From contig NZ_JAGOPN010000004.1 in assembly GCF_017991995.1 (NCBI RefSeq), forward strand, positions 1 through 64,000: 64,000 nucleotides of DNA. The letters are read 5' to 3'. The DNA is from Pseudacidovorax sp. Its GTDB lineage: Bacteria > Pseudomonadota > Gammaproteobacteria > Burkholderiales > Burkholderiaceae_C. Made by a program: the position numbers and the translations under genes. The notes beneath the pieces were generated by a model. That model was not told the origin of the DNA and did not search any database. It saw only the letters and a list, made by a program, of their open reading frames with translations. Below, piece by piece: positions 43,790 through 51,761 of the stretch (within the stretch, counting starts at the first letter, position 1; each line of letters begins with the position of its first letter).

Positions 43790-43821
43790 AAAAACGGAAA
43801 CGCCCCCAAAGCTTGGGGGCG
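43790..43821 (-). terminator. Terminator between the repeat protein gene and htpG
   Basis: A 9-bp perfect stem (CGCCCCCAA / TTGGGGGCG) with a three-base loop at 43801-43821 is followed, on the minus strand, by TTTCCGTTTTT. It lies about 100 bases past the stop of the upstream minus-strand gene and 43 bases before the htpG start. Confidence 0.7.
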
Positions 43822-43919
43822 GTGGGCGGATTATCAACCCCCCTGTCGCGGCCCGAATCGGCCGGACGGGGCAGGCGGTCCGACCGGCGCCAGGGCACCG
43901 GCGGAGCGCGCAGCGGCGC

Positions 43920-44273
43920 TCAGTTGAGCGGCAGCGAGGTCGACTGGCCGATGGCCTCGGTGCCGGCCGGGTGCGCGGCGGCGATGGCGTCGGCCTGGGC
44001 GCGGCTGCCGTCGCCCGGTTGCAGCAGGGCGGGCATCACGGTCGATTGGCCGACGGCCTCGGTGCCCACGGGATGGGCGGCGGCCATGGCACCGGTGTTG
44101 ACTTCGTCGCGCGACATCGTCGAGTTGAGCGGGGCCATGCCGGTGGACTGGCCAATGGCCTCGCTGCCGCCGCCGTTCCAGGCGGATTGGGCCCAGGCGC
44201 CCACGGTGCCGGTGGCCAGAACAGTGCCCAGTGCCAGGCCGGCGGCCAGGCGGAAGGTTGCAGGTGCGCGCAT
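43920..44273 (-). CDS. Small exported protein with three GQST repeats
   Basis: This 117-residue protein (start at 44273, MRAPATFRLAAGLALG) has a signal peptide cut near AWA-QS. The mature part is built from three imperfect repeats: GGGSEAIGQSTGMAPLNS, AAAHPVGTEAVGQSTVMPAL and AAAHPAGTEAIGQSTSLPLN, joined by linkers containing SRDEVNTG and GDGSRAQADA. It has no cysteine. I do not know this family. It is next to, and on the same strand as, the two-component genes, with 81 bases between, so it may be part of their operon or regulon. An envelope or periplasmic role is likely. Confidence 0.75.
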   Translation of the reverse strand: MRAPATFRLAAGLALGTVLATGTVGAWAQSAWNGGGSEAIGQSTGMAPLNSTMSRDEVNTGAMAAAHPVGTEAVGQSTVMPALLQPGDGSRAQADAIAAAHPAGTEAIGQSTSLPLN

Positions 44274-44354
44274 GTCGATCTCCTCGTTCACAACAACAGG
44301 GTGGGTCGCGCGCCGGCTGCGCCATGCTGGCCGGCGGACCCGCCTGGGGCCACT

Positions 44355-45773
44355 CTAGGTGGCGTTTCTGAGTTGGAAATGAGACGGCAACGGCATGTCG
44401 CCCAGGTGCACGCGGGCGCGCAGGCCGCTGCGGTGCTCCGGGCCGCGGCGGTTGATCAGTGCGATGCGCAGGCCGTGGCGGCGCGCCACGCTGGCCGCGA
44501 TGGCCAGACCCAGCCCGCTGCCGCCGACGGCAGCGCCCGGCGCGCGGTAGAAGCGGTCGAACACGCGGGGCAGCACGTCCTCGGCGATGCCCGGGCCTTC
44601 GTCCACCACGTCGACGACCGGCTCGCCGGTGGGCAGGGCATGCAGCACGAGGTCCACGCAGCCGCCCGGCAGGCTGTGGCGCACGGCATTGTCGAGCAGG
44701 TTGTCGAACAGGCTGCGCAGCTCCACCGGCGAGCCTGGCCGCTGCAGCGACTGCAGCTCGGGCGCGGTGCGAAAGCCCAGGTCCACATGGCGCTGCTCGG
44801 CCATCTCGGCGAACTGGGCGACGGCGTCGCGCAGCAGCGGCGCCAGGGGCACGGCCTCGGGTTGCAGCGGCTCGGCCGCCTCCTGCCGCGACAGGCGCAG
44901 CAGCTGGGCCTGCAGCCGCTGGGCGCGGGAGACGCCGGCCTCCAGCTGCGCAAAGCTCTGCCGGGCCGGGCCGTCGGGAATGTGCGGCCGCAGGTTGTCC
45001 AGCTGCAGGCCGATGGCGGTGAAGGGCGTGCGCAGCTCGTGCGCCGCATCGGCCACGAATCGCTGCTGCGCCTGCAGCGCCGCCCGCAGCCGGCCGAGCA
45101 CGGCGTTGAAGGCCTGCACCAGCGGCCGGATCTCGGCCGGCACCCGCTCGGGCGGCATGCCGCGCGGGCTGCGCTCGTCCTGCGCGGCCACCTCGCGCGC
45201 CACGGCCCGCAGTGCCCGCGAGCCGCGCCACACCACCAGCCATTGCAGCAGCAGCGTGGCGGGCAGCAGCGCCAGGATCGGCAGGCCTTCGGCCAGCGCC
45301 CGCTTGAGCGAGCGTTGCTGGCGGAAGGCGCGGCTTTGCAGCACCTGCACCCGCAGCCGGTCGACACCGTCGGCCGGTGCGGTGTAGACGCGCCATCGCT
45401 GCTCGGGCAGCGGGCCGGTGCGCAGCTCCACGAAGCCCGGCTGGGCCTGCAGCGGCACGGCCAGTTCGGCGGAGGCGGCTTCCTGCTGCCGGCCATCGGG
45501 CGTCCACAGCTGCACGACGAGGGCGCCGCGGCGCGCAATGGCCTCGGCGTCGACAGTGGGCAGCTCGCGCACATGCCGGCGGCCGGCGTAGGACTCGGCC
45601 AGCGAGCGCATCTGGTCGTCGCGCAGGCCTTCGATGATGCGGCCGTAGACCGCGTAGGCGCCCCAGGTCGTCAGCAGGCCGGCCACCAGGTGCAGCATCA
45701 CCAGCCAGCCCAGCAGCCGCCGGCCGAGCGAGGACGCGGGCCGGGCGCGCGTCGCGCTTTCAGTCGCGACCAT
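44355..45773 (-). CDS. Two-component sensor histidine kinase (QseC/TctE-like)
   Basis: This 472-residue kinase has membrane segments at about 20-42 and 164-183 with a periplasmic sensor loop between. It then has a dimerisation helix with the phosphoacceptor His245 (AAHELRTP) and a HATPase domain with N-box LFDNLLDNAVRHS, DEGPGIAEDV and GGSGLGLAIA. The start MVATESATRA at 45773 overlaps the response-regulator stop by 14 bases. An upstream ATG at 45797 is possible. It forms a pair with the regulator. The signal is unknown; the repeat protein downstream is a candidate target. Confidence 0.9.
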   Translation of the reverse strand: MVATESATRARPASSLGRRLLGWLVMLHLVAGLLTTWGAYAVYGRIIEGLRDDQMRSLAESYAGRRHVRELPTVDAEAIARRGALVVQLWTPDGRQQEAASAELAVPLQAQPGFVELRTGPLPEQRWRVYTAPADGVDRLRVQVLQSRAFRQQRSLKRALAEGLPILALLPATLLLQWLVVWRGSRALRAVAREVAAQDERSPRGMPPERVPAEIRPLVQAFNAVLGRLRAALQAQQRFVADAAHELRTPFTAIGLQLDNLRPHIPDGPARQSFAQLEAGVSRAQRLQAQLLRLSRQEAAEPLQPEAVPLAPLLRDAVAQFAEMAEQRHVDLGFRTAPELQSLQRPGSPVELRSLFDNLLDNAVRHSLPGGCVDLVLHALPTGEPVVDVVDEGPGIAEDVLPRVFDRFYRAPGAAVGGSGLGLAIAASVARRHGLRIALINRRGPEHRSGLRARVHLGDMPLPSHFQLRNAT

Positions 45774-46488
45774 GGCCAGGGGACGGGGGCGCGGCATCGG
45801 CCGGGCCGGCGCCCGGTGCTGCTGCCGCCGCGGCGCTCACGCGCCAGCCCAGGCCGCGCATGTTGCGGATCACGTCCGCGCCCAGGCGGCGGCGCAGGCC
45901 GTAGATGAGCACGTCCAGCGCGTTGCTGTTCACCTCGTCGTCCCAGCCGTAGAGGCGCTGCTCCAGCTGGGCCCGCGAGAGCACCGCGCCGGGGCGCTCC
46001 AGCAGGGCGTGCATCAGCGCGAACTCGCGCGCGCTCAAGGGTTCGTGCCGGCCGTCCGGCAGATGCAGCTCGCGCGTGGCCAGGTCAAGCTGCAGTTGCG
46101 GCGTGCCGATGCGGGGCTGCGCGGCGCCGCCGTGGCGTCGGACCACGGCGCGCATGCGGGCGAGCAGCTCGCGCAGGGCGAAGGGCTTGGGCAGGTAGTC
46201 GTCGGCGCCGAGGTCCAGGCCGGCCACGCGGTCGTCCAGGCCGTCGCGGGCGGTGAGCACCACCACCGGCGTGCGGTCGCCGCGAGCGCGGGCACGGCGC
46301 AGCAGGGCGGTGCCTTCCTGCCCGGGCAGGCCCAGGTCGAGCAGCACGCAGGCATAGGCGCCATCGGCCAGGGCACGCTCGCCGCTGAGCCCGTCGGCCG
46401 CCCAGTCCAGCGACCAGCCCTCGCGCGCCAGGCCCTGGCGCAGGCTGGCCGCGATCATCTCGTCGTCTTCCACCAGCAGGGCGCGCAT
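45760..46488 (-). CDS. OmpR-family response regulator (QseB-like)
   Basis: This 242-residue regulator has a receiver domain with acidic pair EDDE, phosphorylatable Asp51 (LLDLGLP), Thr79 and Lys101, and a C-terminal winged helix (LSAREFALMHALLERPGAVL, then NALDVLIYGLRRRLG). The C-terminus carries an Ala/Pro-rich tail of about 25 residues. First gene of the two-component operon, divergent from the second hipBA module. The 161-base gap between them holds the promoters. Confidence 0.93.
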   Translation of the reverse strand: MRALLVEDDEMIAASLRQGLAREGWSLDWAADGLSGERALADGAYACVLLDLGLPGQEGTALLRRARARGDRTPVVVLTARDGLDDRVAGLDLGADDYLPKPFALRELLARMRAVVRRHGGAAQPRIGTPQLQLDLATRELHLPDGRHEPLSAREFALMHALLERPGAVLSRAQLEQRLYGWDDEVNSNALDVLIYGLRRRLGADVIRNMRGLGWRVSAAAAAAPGAGPADAAPPSPGHGRD

Positions 46489-46649
46489 GGGGTGTCTCCG
46501 CCGTTGTCGTCGGGCGCGGATGCTGGGTGGGGCGACTTAAGGCAGGCTGATCAGCGGGTGCCCTGCCTGGCGGCCTGCCGATCGGGGCATGGAGATAAAT
46601 ACTGCAGAATGTGGCTTAAACCAGAAATCACCACTTAGCAACCAATTAA

Positions 46650-46964
46650 ATGGAATTAGCGCTGAGCTCCTCCGCCGAGATTGCGAGCACCCTGTGCGCG
46701 CGGTTGCGCACCGAACGGCTGGCCCAGGGTATGACCCAGGCCGAGGTCGCGGCACGCGCCGGGGTGGCGGTCAACACCGTCTCCAACCTGGAGGCGGGGC
46801 GGAGTACCGCCTTCGAGAACGTGGTGCGGGTCGCGGTGGTGTTGGGCCGACGCGACGAGCTGGTCGCACTCTTCCAGCCGCGGCTGGAGAGCCTGCACGA
46901 CATCGCCCGCTACGAGGGCAGCGCGAAGCGGCAGCGCGCGCGCAGGAAGGCAGGCGATGCCTGA
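46650..46964 (+). CDS. hipB: HipB-like HTH antitoxin (module 2)
   Basis: This 104-residue protein has a Cro/CI helix-turn-helix (LRTERLAQGMTQAEVAARAG, then VAVNTVSNLEAGRSTAFENV, about 19-58) and a basic C-terminal tail (KRQRARRKAGDA). It precedes and overlaps hipA by eight bases, so it is the antitoxin and autorepressor of that pair. The start ATG at 46650 has no visible ribosome-binding site and lies in an AT-rich stretch, suggesting a near-leaderless transcript. Sequence is unlike the HipB at 38902, so the modules are not a recent duplication. Confidence 0.88.
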   Translation: MELALSSSAEIASTLCARLRTERLAQGMTQAEVAARAGVAVNTVSNLEAGRSTAFENVVRVAVVLGRRDELVALFQPRLESLHDIARYEGSAKRQRARRKAGDA

Positions 46965-48219
46965 GCGGATCGACGTCTGGTACGAGGGCTGGGGCGAGCG
47001 CTGGCACTGGGGCTCGCTGGTGTCGTCCACGGCCATCACGGGTCGGCCGCTGATCGCCTTCGAGTACAGCGACGAGGCGCTGCGCCGCGGGCTGGAGCTG
47101 TCGGCCCACACGCTGCCTCTCAAGGGGCCGCGGCTGCGCCACGGCTTTCCGGCGCATCAGATGGGTCTGCCCGGCCCGGTGTACGACGCTTTGCCCGATG
47201 GCTGGGGTCTGCTGCTGATGGACCGGCTGTTCAAGCGCCGCGGCCTCAACCCGGCGCGCATCGGCCCGCTGGAGCGGTTGGCGTACGTCGGCCGCAGCGC
47301 CATGGGTGCGCTTTCCTTCGAGCCGCCCGCGGCAGAGGGCGAGGCCCCGCCGGGGAAGGTCATGCTCGCCCAACTCGCGGCCGAGGTGCAGGAGGTGCAG
47401 CGTGGCGAGGGCGGCGCCTTCCTGCAGCGCCTGCTGCAGATGGGCGGCTCGCCGCAGGGCGCGCGACCCAAGGTGCTGCTCTACCGCGAGCCCGCCACAG
47501 GCATCTTCAGCACGGCCGACGGGCCAGGACTGGAGCCCTGGCTCATCAAGTTTCCCGCGCAGCACGAGCCGGCCGAGGTCTGCGCCGTCGAGGCGGCCTA
47601 TGCCCAGGCCCTGCGCGACTGCGGTATCGACACGCCAGCCACCGAGCACTTCGCACTGCCGGACGGCCAGGCCGCCTTCGGAAGCCGGCGCTTCGACCGC
47701 GAGGCCGGCCAGCGTGTGCCCATCCAGAGCCTGGCCGCCTTCACCGGTGCCGACTTCCGCACGCCCGGCGCGCTCGATGCCGCGACCTTCCTGCGCGCCA
47801 CGCTGCTGTGCACCAACGACGTCCGCGAGCGCATGCGGGCCTACGAGCGCGTGGTCTTCAACGTCGCCTTCCACAACCGGGACGACCATCCGAAGAACTT
47901 CGCCTACCGCCTGTCGGCGCGCGGGCACTGGCAACTGGCGCCGGCCTTCGACGTCACCTTCTGCGAGGGCCCAGGCGGCTACCACCAGATGGACGTGATG
48001 GGCGAGGCGCTGGACGTCGCCCGTGCGGCGCTGTTGCGGCTGGGCGAGCAGGAGGCAGAGCTGTCGCGCACGCAGGCCAGCGAAACGATCGAGCGCATCG
48101 CTGCTGTGGCCAGCGGCTTCGCCCAGTCGGCGCGGCAGCGGTTCACGGGCCTGATCGCGCCGGACACACTGGCGCTGATCCAGCGCCGCATCGACGACAA
48201 CCTGCGGCGGCTGGGCTAG
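46957..48219 (+). CDS. hipA: HipA-family serine/threonine kinase toxin (module 2)
   Basis: This 420-residue HipA-like kinase has SPQGARPKVLL (165-175, ATP-site loop), WLIKFPAQ with the ATP-binding Lys, GSRRFD (242-247), catalytic NRDDHPKN (307-314) and APAFDVTF around 329. All catalytic positions look intact. It belongs to the longer HipA branch that begins VWYEGWGERW and differs in most positions from the module-1 toxin. It would arrest growth by phosphorylating a protein target when HipB is lost. Confidence 0.93.
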   Translation: MPERIDVWYEGWGERWHWGSLVSSTAITGRPLIAFEYSDEALRRGLELSAHTLPLKGPRLRHGFPAHQMGLPGPVYDALPDGWGLLLMDRLFKRRGLNPARIGPLERLAYVGRSAMGALSFEPPAAEGEAPPGKVMLAQLAAEVQEVQRGEGGAFLQRLLQMGGSPQGARPKVLLYREPATGIFSTADGPGLEPWLIKFPAQHEPAEVCAVEAAYAQALRDCGIDTPATEHFALPDGQAAFGSRRFDREAGQRVPIQSLAAFTGADFRTPGALDAATFLRATLLCTNDVRERMRAYERVVFNVAFHNRDDHPKNFAYRLSARGHWQLAPAFDVTFCEGPGGYHQMDVMGEALDVARAALLRLGEQEAELSRTQASETIERIAAVASGFAQSARQRFTGLIAPDTLALIQRRIDDNLRRLG

Positions 48220-48292
48220 CCACAGCCGCCGCACACACGACGGTTGCGGCGTGCGTGGCGCGGCGCACTGCGGGCTGGGTTCTGCTCGCCGC

Positions 48293-49072
48293 TCAGAACC
48301 GCTCGTCCGCCCCCAGGTAGCGCCACTGCCCCTGCGGCAGCTGCCCCAGCACCACGTTGCCGATGCGGATGCGCTTGAGGCCCACCACGCGCAGGCCCAC
48401 GGCCTCGCACATGCGGCGGATCTGGCGCTTCTTGCCTTCCTTGAGCACGAAGCGCAGCTGTTCGGGGTTCTGCCAGTCCACGCGCGCCGGCCTGAGCGGC
48501 TGGCCATCGAGCGACAGGCCGTGGCGCAGGCGCGTGATCTGCTCGCGCGGAAAGACGGACTGCACGTCGATCGTGCGCTCCTGGCCGCCCATGGGCCAGC
48601 TCACGCGTACGAGGTATTCCTTCTCGATGTCCGAGTCCTCGCCGATCAGCTGGCGGGCCACGCGGCCGTCCTGCGTCAGCACCAGCAGGCCGACGGAGTC
48701 GATGTCGAGCCGGCCGGCGGGCGCCAGGCCGCGCAACTGGTCGGGCGCAAAGCGCTGGCGGCTGCCGTCGCCGCGCCAGTGGTTGCGTGGCTGCACCAGC
48801 GTGACGGCGGGCTGGTGGCCGTCCTCGGCCTGGCCGCTCACGTAACCGACCGGCTTGTGCAGCAGGATGGTGACGCGCTGCTCCTGCTGGCCCTGGGCGC
48901 GCTTGTCGACCTCGATGCGGTCGGCCGGCCCCACCTTGACGCCCATGGCGGCGACCTGGCCGTTGACCTTGACCCAGCCGCGCTCGATCCACGCATCGGC
49001 CTCGCGCCGCGAGCACAGGCCCAGGTCGGCCATGCGCTTGTTGAGTCGGATCGGGTCGGGCGTGTCGGTCAT
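48293..49072 (-). CDS. rluF: 23S rRNA pseudouridine synthase, RluF/RsuA family
   Basis: This 259-residue enzyme isomerises a uridine in rRNA (RluF acts on 23S U2604 in E. coli). It has an N-terminal S4 RNA-binding domain ([20 protein letters not shown], about 9-28) and the catalytic [14 protein letters not shown] with Asp123. The C-terminal segment [20 protein letters not shown] is typical of the RsuA/RluB/E/F group. I favour RluF by its overall form but RluB-like activity is not excluded. The ATG at 49072 is chosen over 49114 because [12 protein letters not shown] fits the family start. Confidence 0.85.
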   Translation of the reverse strand: MTDTPDPIRLNKRMADLGLCSRREADAWIERGWVKVNGQVAAMGVKVGPADRIEVDKRAQGQQEQRVTILLHKPVGYVSGQAEDGHQPAVTLVQPRNHWRGDGSRQRFAPDQLRGLAPAGRLDIDSVGLLVLTQDGRVARQLIGEDSDIEKEYLVRVSWPMGGQERTIDVQSVFPREQITRLRHGLSLDGQPLRPARVDWQNPEQLRFVLKEGKKRQIRRMCEAVGLRVVGLKRIRIGNVVLGQLPQGQWRYLGADERF

Positions 49073-49121
49073 CGGGAGGGCGGACGAGGGCAGGGATGGC
49101 GGGCGGGCCGCCATTCTCCCC

Positions 49122-49721
49122 TCACACGAAGCCCAGCACCCCCAGCACGGCGCCGACGCCCAGCAGCCACAGCAGGTGCACCCGCGTGCGCCACACGATC
49201 AGCCCGGCCACGGCGGCCAGCAGCCAGACGGGCCAGCGCGCATGGCCCGCGACCTCGTTGCTGCGCGCCAGCACCCAGCCGGTGGCCACCAGCAGCCCGA
49301 CGGCCACCGGCGCCAGGCCTTGCTTGAAGGCCCGCACGCCACGGTGCGTGCGATTGCGGTGCGCCCAGCGCGTCGCCAGCAGGGTCAGCACGCTGCTGGG
49401 CAGCAGGATGCCCGTCATGGTGGTGGCCACGCCCAGCAGGCCGAGCAGCCAGGCATGCAGGCCGGCCCCGATGCCGCCGCCGGCGTTCAGGCCCACGTTC
49501 CAGCCCATCAGCGCCACGAACAGGATGTTGGGCCCCGGGGCGGCCTGGGCGATGGCCACCGAGGCGTTGAACTGCATCGGGTCCAGCCAGCCCTTCTGCG
49601 CCACCAGGTAGCGCTGCATGTCGGGCAGGGTGGTGATGGCGCCGCTCACGGCCATCATCGACAGCAGCATGTACTGGCCGAGCAGGTTCAGCCAGTCGTG
49701 CCAGTGCAGGGTGATGCTCAT
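49122..49721 (-). CDS. Chromate transporter, second short subunit
   Basis: This 199-residue membrane protein with about five to six hydrophobic segments carries the CHR-family motif [20 protein letters not shown]. It is half the size of classical ChrA and lies 13 bases after the companion half, so the pair forms a two-gene short-chain CHR transporter. These systems export chromate or act on related anions. Confidence 0.88.
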   Translation of the reverse strand: MSITLHWHDWLNLLGQYMLLSMMAVSGAITTLPDMQRYLVAQKGWLDPMQFNASVAIAQAAPGPNILFVALMGWNVGLNAGGGIGAGLHAWLLGLLGVATTMTGILLPSSVLTLLATRWAHRNRTHRGVRAFKQGLAPVAVGLLVATGWVLARSNEVAGHARWPVWLLAAVAGLIVWRTRVHLLWLLGVGAVLGVLGFV

Positions 49722-49734
49722 GCGCCGCTGCCTT

Positions 49735-50337
49735 TCAGGGCTTGAGCCGCGTGAAGGTCCAGACGCAGGCGGCCCCGCCGACGAGCAGCAGCACCCAGCC
49801 CAGCGGCACGCGCGCCAGCGCGATCAGCACGAACACCAGCGCCGCGATGCCCGCGCCGGCCGCGAAGCCCAGCGGATGCGCACGCAGCGAAGGAATCAGC
49901 TTGACGCCCGTGGCGGCGATGACGCCCCCGGCCACGCTGCTCATGCCGCGCAGCGCACCGGCCACGCGCGGGTCGTTGGCATAGTGGGCATGCAGAACGG
50001 CCAGCACGAGGATTACCGCCAGCGGCAGCACCAGCATGCCGGCCAGCCCGGCCAGTGCGCCGCGCAGGCCGAAGTGCCGGTCGCCCAGCATCAGCGCCAG
50101 GTTGATCACATTGGGACCGGGCAGCACCTGGGCGACGGCCCAGTCCTCGATGAACTGCTCCTTGGTGAGCCAGCGCTTGCGCTCCACCAGTTCGCGCTGC
50201 ACCACGGCCAGCACGCCGCCGAAGCCCTGCAGCGCGAGGATGGTGAAGGAGAGGAAGAGGTCGGCGAGGGATTCGGGTCGTGCGGGCGCCTGGTGCGGGG
50301 CGGCGTCGGCATCGGCCACGGAGGGCGGCACTGGCAT
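49735..50337 (-). CDS. Chromate transporter, first short subunit
   Basis: This 200-residue membrane protein has the CHR motifs ALQGFGGVLAVVQRELVERK and DWAVAQVLPGPNVINLALML, marking the N-terminal half of ChrA-type transporters. It is the first gene of the split pair. No regulator of the ChrB type is adjacent. Confidence 0.88.
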   Translation of the reverse strand: MPVPPSVADADAAPHQAPARPESLADLFLSFTILALQGFGGVLAVVQRELVERKRWLTKEQFIEDWAVAQVLPGPNVINLALMLGDRHFGLRGALAGLAGMLVLPLAVILVLAVLHAHYANDPRVAGALRGMSSVAGGVIAATGVKLIPSLRAHPLGFAAGAGIAALVFVLIALARVPLGWVLLLVGGAACVWTFTRLKP

Positions 50338-50429
50338 GGCGGCGGATTATGCGGGCGGGCCTGCGGCGCCCGGGGCGCGGGGTCAGCGGCAACTCAGTTC
50401 AGTCGCCCAGGCGACCTGCCTGCTGCCGG

Positions 50430-50449
50430 TCAGTCGCTCAATTGACTGA
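50430..50449. promoter_or_regulatory. Inverted repeat upstream of a binding-protein gene
   Basis: TCAGTC-N8-GACTGA (50430-50449) lies 73 bases before the start at 50522. A second short palindrome GTCGCC-CA-GGCGAC is at 50402-50415. The word CAGTCGC occurs at 50400 and 50431, a 31-base (three-turn) spacing. Together they suggest a regulated promoter, but no dedicated regulator gene is beside it. Confidence 0.4.
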
Positions 50450-50521
50450 GGCGCGGCGCGGCCTGCTCCGACACTGCGTGCGGTCCGGTCTCGCCGGGCC
50501 GAAATCCAAGGAGACAAGTGC

Positions 50522-51757
50522 ATGTTCAAGACCACGGCAGCGGGCCTCGCGCTCGCCTGCGCCCTCGGCGCCCACGCGCAGCAGCAGACCCTCAAGATCG
50601 CCCTCATCGACCCGCTGAGCGGCCCGATGGCCGACGTCGGCAAGATCTTCGAGAACCATCTGCGCTTCGCGGCCGACACCATCAACGCCGCCGGCGGCAT
50701 CGATGGCGTCAAGCTGGAGGTGCTGGCCTTCGACAACAAGCTGTCCACGCAGGAAAGCCAGGCCGCGCTGCAGGCCGCGGTGGGCGCGGGGGTCAAGGCC
50801 GTGTTCATCGGGGGCGGCTCGGCCACCGTCTCTGCCGTCATCACGGCCGCCAACCGCAACAACGAGCGCAACCCGGACAAGTCGGTGCTGGTGTTCAACT
50901 TCGGCGGCATCGATCCTGACCTGGTCGGCAAGAACTGCTCCTTCTGGCACTTCATGACCGAGGCGCAGGTGACGATGCGGATGAAGGCCTATGCCGACTT
51001 CGTCAAGAAGACGCCGGAGATCAAGAAGGTCTACTTCCTCAACCCCGACTACAGCTTCGGCCGGCAGTGGACGGCCTTCGGCAAGACCCTGCTGGCCGAG
51101 GCACGGCCCGACATCCAGATCGTGGGCGAGGACTTCTTCCCCACGGGCACGGTGAAGGACTTCGCGCCCTACATCGCCAAGATGCGTGCCGCAGGCGCCG
51201 ACACCGTGGTGTCGGGCAACTGGGGCAACGACATGGCGCTGATGATCCGCGCCGCCGGCGACTCGGGCTACAAGCTGCGCATCCTGACGCACAGCAGCGC
51301 CAACAAGTCGACCATGATCGCGCTGGACGCGGCACCGACGGTGCGGCTCAACATGATCGGCGAGTGGTTCCCCGGCGCCGACAACCCAACGGCCGCCAAG
51401 CTCGAGAGCGCGTTCGAGGCCAAGTACAAAGAGGCCTTCTATCTGGTGCGCCTGTCCACCGCGACCGAACTGCTGGCCCAGGGCGTGCGCAAGGCCCGTT
51501 CCACCGATCCGAAGCAGATCGCGTCGGCGCTCGAAGGCATCTCTTACAAGTCCATCCTCGGCGACGTCAGCGTGCGCAAGGAAGACCATCAGTTCATGGC
51601 GCCGCAGTACGTCTATGCCAATCACCCCGTCGATGGCAAGACGGTGAAGAAGGGTTTCGACGGGACGAAGCAGGGCTTCGTCGCTGAATCGCTCACGCCG
51701 GTGAGCGCGCTTGCCGTGCCCAACCAGTGCGACATGAAGCGACCGGCGGGGCTCTGA
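50522..51757 (+). CDS. Periplasmic substrate-binding protein (LivK/HAAT class)
   Basis: This 411-residue type-I binding protein has a signal peptide (AAGLALACALGAHA-QQQ), then LKIALIDPLSGPMADVGKIF, AADTINAAGGIDGVKLEVLA and the mid-protein KVYFLNPDYSFGRQW. There are no permease or ATPase genes with it. It is followed four bases later by an acyl-CoA ligase. Thus it probably feeds a transporter encoded elsewhere (perhaps the Liv operon starting at 56050) with an acid that the ligase activates. The GGAGACAAGTGC site precedes the start. Confidence 0.88.
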   Translation: MFKTTAAGLALACALGAHAQQQTLKIALIDPLSGPMADVGKIFENHLRFAADTINAAGGIDGVKLEVLAFDNKLSTQESQAALQAAVGAGVKAVFIGGGSATVSAVITAANRNNERNPDKSVLVFNFGGIDPDLVGKNCSFWHFMTEAQVTMRMKAYADFVKKTPEIKKVYFLNPDYSFGRQWTAFGKTLLAEARPDIQIVGEDFFPTGTVKDFAPYIAKMRAAGADTVVSGNWGNDMALMIRAAGDSGYKLRILTHSSANKSTMIALDAAPTVRLNMIGEWFPGADNPTAAKLESAFEAKYKEAFYLVRLSTATELLAQGVRKARSTDPKQIASALEGISYKSILGDVSVRKEDHQFMAPQYVYANHPVDGKTVKKGFDGTKQGFVAESLTPVSALAVPNQCDMKRPAGL

Positions 51758-51761
51758 CGCC

